Origin: Mimachlamys varia
Lineage: Eukaryota; Mollusca; Bivalvia; Pectinida; Pectinidae
NCBI GenBank assembly: GCA_947623455.1
Contig: OX392529.1
Coordinates: 53,587,186-53,651,185, forward strand
DNA length: 64,000 nt
Reading direction: 5' to 3'
Part shown: in pieces, positions 25,901 to 34,900 of the stretch
How positions within the stretch are numbered: the stretch's first letter is position 1
Layout of the letters: each line of letters begins with the position of its first letter
Translations under genes and position numbers: made by a program
Notes under the pieces: generated by a model
Told to the model about the DNA's origin: nothing
What the model saw: the letters and a program-made list of their open reading frames with translations, nothing else
Database searches by the model: none

Positions 25901-28900
25901 CCATGATAAAGGTCACTATATATATGATGCATAAACTACCTACATCTGCTGTGGGTATTATCCAACAGTTCTACTTTACAATGTACGTGATAGTGTGCAA
26001 TTAGGATAGATGCTAAAAAATCTACCATTGTTTTATGTCAGGTGACTGTGTGTCATAAATTATACAATATTGAGGTCAGTACTGGAGCGGAGATCAACCA
26101 GGTTGAACCCCCATTTGATCTCCTAATGTACATATTACCAATAGCAATGGGGGTATTACAGTAGTTTGGATCATCAGACAATCTGTTATGTTTTAAGGCT
26201 ATATATACATGTATATGTATGTATACGTGATTAGGATCAATACTTTGGAGACAGCCCATGCCCCATATATATCAGAATGATAGGAGAATCAATATTTAAA
26301 AGATGTATCACCCAGGTTTTTATCAGGTAAAAGTGTGAACTCATGTTAACGTTTCTGGGTCAATACGCCAAGATTAATTATAAATCAAAGTGATAGTACT
26401 CGGGAGAACACCCCCTGCTTTTTGTTAATAACTGGGATAGTGTGCATGTACAGATTCAATACATGAATGAAAACTAGTGTTTTAATACCAAGGTGACATA
26501 CATATTACAATGACGGAAATTTGACGTTTTATGTTTTCAGAATGGAAATAACAGTCAAACAAACATGTAATTTGGAGAACCTTACATTGAATATTAATTC
26601 ATCCTCTGTATGATTGAGGATTTTTTGCATACATGTTCTAAAAGATGGATTGTCTTCACTTCCCATGGTTATTCATGGAATTTTTTTTTTATGATTATTC
26701 TTACTTGATATTGCATGACAATATTTCAACAATTCAAGAGATTAAAAAAGGTAATTTGCTCGGAGCTCAAAAATTATTTCCATGTAAAGATACGTTTTGT
26801 AACTTGAGTTCCCTTTGGATTTTATGATTATTGTTTATTGAAAAAGAAGCACATTTCTTATTCTTAACCTAGTAATCCAAAAATAAATCTGTCTTAGGGA
26901 TTATCATTCTACTGTTACCAAGGTAGCTATATAATATATTTCTAACACAAAGGTGATGCATCATCTAGATCTACTCCTGTGAAATTCTTATTTGGGATCG
27001 GGAAGAGTCTGCTTTAGAATTACTAACTTGCAATTGGGGTCAGTATATAGATATATATAGTAGCACACTAACCAATGATGCAGGTTATCCAACAGGTAGC
27101 TGCTGGTACATGTGCTAAATGCTGACTGTCCACACAAATTGGTCAGTGATAATGGAACATGGCAGCTGGTGCTGGTCTGGTTATCAGCCCAGCATTGATT
27201 TGATAATCTCTAGAATTACTATCCTGTAGTGTGGCTATAACTAGCCTGTGTCTTGACTGGACATGTATACATGTATGCCCAGTATCCAGTGATGCTGTAA
27301 TGGTGGGAAAACCCTTGGACCTAATTGGTTTACTAATTGATCGGTCAACAAGTCCCTGGCCACCAGTTGTTACCCAGTAGGACACATTTTCATTGCACAG
27401 AGTAATATTGATGTTGACCTATTTCTTAACCCTGTATTATATAAATTATAACTTAAGTTGCCTTGTATAATCTGTTATTATATAAATTTTAAGTTGCCTT
27501 GTATAATCATGTATTATATAAATTATAAGTTGCCTTGTATGAATTGAAAGCATAACCATTCATTCAAGTTTTTAATATGGTCAGAAATGACGACTGGAAA
27601 TTCTGGAATTACGATAATAATTTTCTGGTCTGCAGTTACAATGTAACAGCTTTATGATCTAGTTGGTTGTCTTATTTGCTTCAAAGGATTCTTTCCAAAT
27701 AAGTGCACATGGAATTGGAAAATAAAGAGTCATGTTCTTGAAAAAAGACTAGTCTTTATCAGGAATGAACTAAAAATATAAGCAAAGCCTCATTCTTTTA
27801 AAAATATTAGTACCACTTTCAAAGCTTACCTGGATTTTCTCATACTGTGTTATTAAATTGCTTCTTGGAATTCAATTGTAAAATCTTTTTGACACTTGAA
27901 ATCTATATCATATTATATATATACAAATTTGGTGTTAAATCATGTGAAGGAATACATGTATAATCAGTGGTCAATATCTAGATGTGTTGAGTAGATTACA
28001 TGTAAATATTTTCTTTGCCATGCCTCATATATAGACCATGTCACTATTGTCAGACTAATGGCAAAGATAAATCCTACTAACATTTAAAGTCGATTGATTG
28101 TGGTACTCTAACTTGTGAAGAAGTTGTTTACTGTCTCGTGAAAACCTTGAGCTTTTAATGTGTTTGGTCATGTGATCATGAAGGACACACCTTATTAACA
28201 TATGAATACCAAGTGTGTGTAGTATAGACTGTTTGTACGCTTGAGTGATCTTTGCTGGAAAGGCATTGTTCAGTTGCATTTTTTTGGTGTATCCGATAAC
28301 TTTCTGGTTTTAGGACAAGAGAAATGTCTCTCTAAATATAAGGCTGTGTCAGTGTGATGTGGTGTAATATTTTCCATCATAACTTTAGGATATATCTAAG
28401 AATATTTGTTGTATGTGACAATGTTCCGGAAATGGCAATTAACTTGTTAAGGTAATTGTCAGCACTGCTATCTAGGGATTCTTAAGAGCTGGGTACCACA
28501 AAATCAAAAGTACCACGGTATACCACGGTATTTAGGCAAATTCTGCGGTACGTACCACGGTATACCACCTTGATTCTATGAATCAGCTAGCTAAAGGTCT
28601 CTGGCTGTTTTTGTTCTGAAGCAAATCAACAACTGGCCTGTCATAAGTTTCTCTTTTTGTTATCCTCTAATATTGTTTTAGTGAGCTATGTCTGTCCTAG
28701 TTGATCAGCAAACTGTTGGAATTCCAATTGATCAATGTAACAAATAATTCATTGATAAGCTTAAGTTAAATGAAAGTTCCCAAAAAACCGGTACAAGACA
28801 AATGTACCACGGTACGTACCAGTATACCGGTAAAACCGCCCAGCCCTAGATTCTTAGAATAGTATACACGGTACCTGGAATATAAACTTATGAAATTGAC

Positions 28901-31900
28901 AAAAAAGTCTTGGAAAATTGGGTGTGATAAAGCCTTAACATTATGTATTACCTGGTAGAAGTCATTTTGTGGGTCAGGGTATCATGCATATAATTAGAAA
29001 ATAATGCCACACATGAAGCTTGTTTATTTAATTGTGTAACTTAAACAATTAGTATTATACCCAATAGTAATGGGATTAGGTAATGGTGTGTAAGCCAGAG
29101 GAAAGTACATTCAGGAAATATATCAAGTATGTATAGGCCAACATGGGCAAAAGGATGGTTTCCTCCCCTCCAACCCCACATTCTTACCTGAACAATATTG
29201 ATGGCGAGACTATTTCACTACAGTGTTCTGGGTCTGTGGTTTTTCTTGTCAGGGTAACTACATGTAGACATGTAGTACATGCAGTACAGATAATGAGGTG
29301 ATTCACTCAGAATTTAAAAGGCCGTACATGTCGATAAAATACTTGTAGCTTGTGCAGTGCTGATTTGTATGGCTGGAATACCTGACATGCGTGTAAACAA
29401 GATTTGAATGCTTCCAAATTTTTTTTATGGTATATACCATAATATATTACATTGTATGTCAAATGTTATTATGATTGAATTGATGTTTAAAAAATAGAAG
29501 AAAAGCAAAGCATCTCCAATGGCAAAGCACAGTAAAATGGGTTAAGTAATTATAAGTGAAGCTTTTATGGTGCTTTTAGTATTTCACAATATGACATAAT
29601 TGTCATGATGAAATACTGTGGTTAACCTGTGGTTTTGTGTTATGACAATCCTCGTCTGTATGAATCATGCCAACAGTACAGACATGATAATTTATGTCAT
29701 TTCCAGCTGTTGTATTAATAAATATTTTTGTTTACCATTTGGTTGCTGTACCTTGTACTGACTTGATCAGGATGCAATTATTCCTGTACTGGTAAATGAT
29801 TTGCTTCAGGAAAAATCTTCATATTTGCTTAAAGCATTTGAATGAACTTTTGTATTACATAAATTGGGTAAATACACATTACGTATACGTATACATATAT
29901 ATAGGTACACATGTACTTTTAAGCATCAGGTTGCCATGGTCACAGTCATGATTCACTATGTCGTCAAGGATTATATACCTTTATTTGGTACACATTTGAA
30001 CAGAACCAGCAGTTTAATTATATTAATATTATATAGAGACCTCATGTCATGCTCGATGAAGATATGTGTATTAAACTAGATCTGTTTCCTGGAACATGTA
30101 AATGTTCTTGTATTCATATACACTAACTAGCATGCAGAGAAAAAAAAAACATTTGAGAAATTCCCAAAACATTCAATCCTACTGGGACATTGGATATTGT
30201 ATATATATATCATTGCAATTGTCGTTTATCATAAAAAGTAATATATGTGATGTATGTGTTTAACAAATATTCTTACAGTTAAGATCTAGCATTCTGCATT
30301 TCTGCTACCTCAACAACCAAACACCATGTCTTCCTACAGACTTTGGTGTCCCAAAGGGAGGATACAAGTCTTGTCAAAGTGATGGTACAAGACTATTTTA
30401 TTACAATCTTGTACATTTCAAAATTATGCCATTTTAAAGATATTCAAATTCATAGTTACAAATTATAATGCTTCTTGTATCATGAGATTATACTAGTATT
30501 TAAATTTCGTGTTTTTACAGAAATTCCACTCCCTATCCACTTCGAGGCACTTCTGAAGAGTGGAGAATGGCAGAACAAACCACCGCCGAAAAGTGCAAAG
30601 GCTTTGGCAACAGAGAGAAGGTAAGTTGTAGTTGACAATCAGAAAGTCTGAAAGGTCTGATGACAGACTTAAACATTTTGATGATCTGTCTTGAAAAGTA
30701 TGTTTTCATATGCATAAAAATGAACAAATGGGTAATGACATACAATTGAAACCATTTTGTGAAGTCATACAATTGAAACCATTTTGTGAAGTCATACAAT
30801 TGAAACAAATGGGTGACGACATACAAATGAAATCTTTGTGTGAAGTCATGCAATTGAAACAAATGGGTGACGGCATACAAATGAAATCTTTGAGTGAAGT
30901 CATGCAATTGAAACAAATGGGTGACGGCATACAAATGAAATCTTTGTGTAAAGTTATTCAATTTAAACGAATGGGTGACAGCATACAATTGAAACAATTC
31001 AATGACGGCTTAAAATTGAAACAATAGTGTGATTCAAACAATTTCATTATTACACCTTCAGTATCTGCTAAAACTTGCACAAGGTTAAACATGACTAAAA
31101 CTGACAGGGAAATCAGCTGTATGTGAAAAATAACGAATGTGATATTAAAAGAATCTACAACTTTGCTGTTCATTTACATATCTATGATTTTAAATATGTT
31201 GTTTATTTACATATCTATGATTTCAAATATGTAATATAAAGATTGATGGATCAGTCTGATAGTGTAGTATGTATGATCGAATATATTATGTAACCAAACT
31301 AGAGATCCAACTAAAAAAACAAATGTACTACATTTCTTAAATTTTGTCACAGTTCTGTTCTTAAATCTTAACAAATTGATCAGCTGTGTTTTTCTCCCGT
31401 TAACCAGGCGACAAAAGTTGATGAGCCAACAGCGAGTCAACAAGAAGACCAAGTACGCCAAGGGAGCTGCTGCAGCTCTTCTCTCTTCAGCTAGTAAGTC
31501 TTTACACCAGCCTACTCGTCAATATACTGACAGGGTTTTCCCTGGGACCCTCAAATTTAATCAATTTAGGAGTCCTGGGACTCCCATCACACATAATATA
31601 TACAGTAGTAACACTTCATCAATTTGTGGGGTCCTTTGACAATTTTAGGAGTCAAAATGCAGGTTTTTGCGCGCCAGGGAAAACCCTGTACTGAAATTGT
31701 TTTCCTATGATAGACAAATGGTCGGGTGGTGCAGTGGATAGCGCACCTGCCTTTCAATAAGGCAGCCAGGTTTGATTCTCCGATCAGACGTGAAAAGGCA
31801 GGGGTCACCTGCCTGACCATGTGGGTTTTCTCCAGGTACTATGATTTCCTCCCACAATAAGACCCCTCGCACGCTTATATCCAGGCCAACACGAGTGACG

Positions 31901-34900
31901 TATATTAGTTTGATAACTTGGTTCATAATTGTTGTAAAATAAATGAATTTATATGCTTAAATTTAACAAGTATCCTTTCAGAAAAAGTTCATTGACACCA
32001 TCAGTTCATGGGGAAAAAACCAATTTCAAACCTCTGGAAAGCAAATTCTGTACTGTTTAAAAAACTTTTTGCATAAAAATGAAATAACGATGGATCATTT
32101 TTCACAATTAAATACACATTTACTAAGAAAGGCAATAAAAGATATGTCATGTAATGTTTCTTGAGTTCAAGAAACTTTGTATTTAGTCTTCCTAACAAAA
32201 TTTAAATTCAAACTTTTAATGTTTCTTTTAGAACTACGTAACAAATATGAGAGAAGAACACCCACCAAGTCGAGATCTGCAGGATTGTCCATGACACCGA
32301 AAAAGAGTGCAAAAGAACGACGACTAGCACGGTCTGATATGAAGCGACGAAGAGTGGCTCAGCTAGCTATGGGTACGAAGGATATATGTAAACAAATCCT
32401 CGTCATGATGCATTTTAATTGTGATGGAGAATGTTTTAAAGGGATTATTGTTTGATTGTTGAGGATCAAATATGGACATAACTTTTAAAGATGTGGTTCA
32501 ATTGTCCTGTTTTTCTCCTCGCTTGTGCTTTAAGCTCATCTGGCCCTCGGCAACAACTTCCTCTAAAACACCAAAAGGCCTAGAGACTTAATATTGGGGT
32601 GGTAGCAGTCCAAAGAGACAGTCAAATTTTGTCTTGTGTCAAAGTCACAGGGATTAATATATAATGCTAAAACACCTATAGGCAAGGTGATGGGACTGAC
32701 CAAAGTCTGTGAATGGATATAACCTTGACCTCGTCAAAGGGTCATGTATGTTAAAAAATTTTGAACATGTTTTAAGAATGTGATCCTAGATTTTAGTCCA
32801 CTTCAGTGCGTGCCAAACTTCCCCAACCTTTACAGGACATTCGGTCTGGTGAAATGGAAATGTTTACCAGACCGGACAAGATTTTTCCAGACCAAATTTA
32901 ATCTTGTAGATAAAAGTCCAAATCACAAAAGATTTCTTATTTAATCAATCATATTTTATTAGCAATATATATATATATATATTTGTATTAAGCACGGGTA
33001 CAATTACGACAGGAAATTCACATTTTAACCTTCGAATCGACAACACTAAGTTTATATGATACATTGTGTTTAATATATTATAAGAAACACGGAAACACAA
33101 ATGACGAAGGAAGACAATTTTTTGACTCGTGCCCTATCCGGTCCTCGAACTCAAGTATTGCCTGACCTGCGTCAGATTTTGTAATTACCTCCGCATGTGA
33201 CCTGGACTTTGCCTCCTTAATTTCAACAGATTTCCTGTGCCCAGCGCTTTTCTCGTGATCCTGGATCGCAGAGAATTTTAAATTACTACAGCCAGTTATG
33301 AATGCATTTTGTCCTTTCAGCGATTGAATATTGGCGTTAGAATTAAACTCAGTACACACCGAACAGGTCATGACGCCGCCGGTGTTATCATACCTCAGCC
33401 AGGCACGGCCGTCACTCCACTTTGGGAGAAATTTTCTCTCTCTCTTTTCTTCGTATCTTTTTGAGCGAATATTGGCATCACTACTATCTGGTTTACGCTT
33501 CAAAGCCTTGCCCGGCAGGGCACCAGGAACGTACTTCAATTGTGGAAACATCCTCACGGATGTACAATGAGTTGTAATTCACGAAACGAATTCCCGACTT
33601 CCGGTCCGGCGATACTAATAACCGAATCGGACCGACGACATTTTTTCTGGACATGTCCGTTGGTCCGACGTAGTTTGGCACACATTGCCACTTAAAGGTT
33701 ACATGTGAGAGTTTTATAAGGTGGGCAATGCATGCCCATCAGGCCTCTTGCTATAGCAATATAATGACAAGGTTAACAGCGATCAATCTACAAGTATTTT
33801 TCATGGGGACTTTTCACTGGTATTGCCAAAAACAATGGGTCCCACTATGTTAAATTTAATAATTTTCATAAATTCAATGGGCCCTTTTAAAAGTACAGGA
33901 CTTGGGATGGGCACGTAGATTGATCACTGGGTTAAACGGTAATGTTGTTGACCATTTGCGTTTCTCCATTGTAGCACTGAAGCAAGATGACAACCTCTCG
34001 CTATCCTATACTGATGGCTATTCTGGGATGGACGGTAAGAATTTACTGAGTTCTCCGCTCAACAAGGAGGGAGGATCACTCTCATCAAGTGCACCGTCCT
34101 CCACCTTGAAAGAGATGAAGGAGGCCCAGTGGCGCCGTCGACGGGAGAGCGAGTATGACATCAATAACATCGTCATCCCCTACAGTATGGCTGCTTCTAC
34201 ACGAGTGGAGAAACTCCAATACAAGGAGATTGTAACACCTAAGTAAGACTTGTTCTCTTGTTTATGATCCATCATGGAACAGAATGAATATAAGAAGTTT
34301 AAAAAAGATGTGATACTTAACAGAATAAATTGAAGATAAGAACAAGTGCATTCTAGAAGACACTTTAATACCCCATTACAAGAATTAAAAAAAAATCCTG
34401 ATTTTAAATTTTAATTGTAGGGTCGCTGGCTACTAAAATACTGAAAGTAAGAAAGGTCAAGGTCATGAACTATCAATATATATTTGATAAATTAGAGGCG
34501 ACACACAAGTGGTCGTTGGATATAGTATATATTATGTCCATTCTGAATGAAGGGAAACATATTAGGAAGTGGTCCTTTTAATTCAATAGTTGAATTGATG
34601 AATTGATGCTTGGTGTACTGAATTACACATATTGATAAAGATGTGAAGAAGTTTGACTTGTTAATTTTAATGAAAAAGTGTGAGAGTATTGATAAAAGTC
34701 TTCGAATTGTAATTTTCACTGATTGCTATGGCAGATGGCGAGACCTGACCAAGGACAATGGGGATGTTCGAGAAGAGGTAGAGGAAGAAACAAATGCAAT
34801 CAAAGAGAAAGAAGAAACAGAGCCTGAAAAACCTGGGAGTCCGGGAGATGTAGATATTCCTAAAGAACAGGATGGGGAGGAGGAAGAAGAGGTAAATCAT

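Larger units (their letters stand above)
20987..30520 (+). other. KANSL1: KANSL1 intron 2 (9,534 bp)
   Basis: Largest intron. It contains a TTAA MITE (23080), the 29-bp minisatellite (24047), a 42-bp repeat (27428) and a hAT-like MITE (28485). The rest is AT-rich, with no supported exon. The flanking exons join without a gap compared with vertebrate KANSL1. Confidence 0.85.

Noticed and set aside
30274..30385. Possible extra exon with an AG at TTCTTACAG and a donor near GATGGTACAAG
   Set aside because: Exons 2 and 3 of KANSL1 already join in phase and align without a gap to the human protein.
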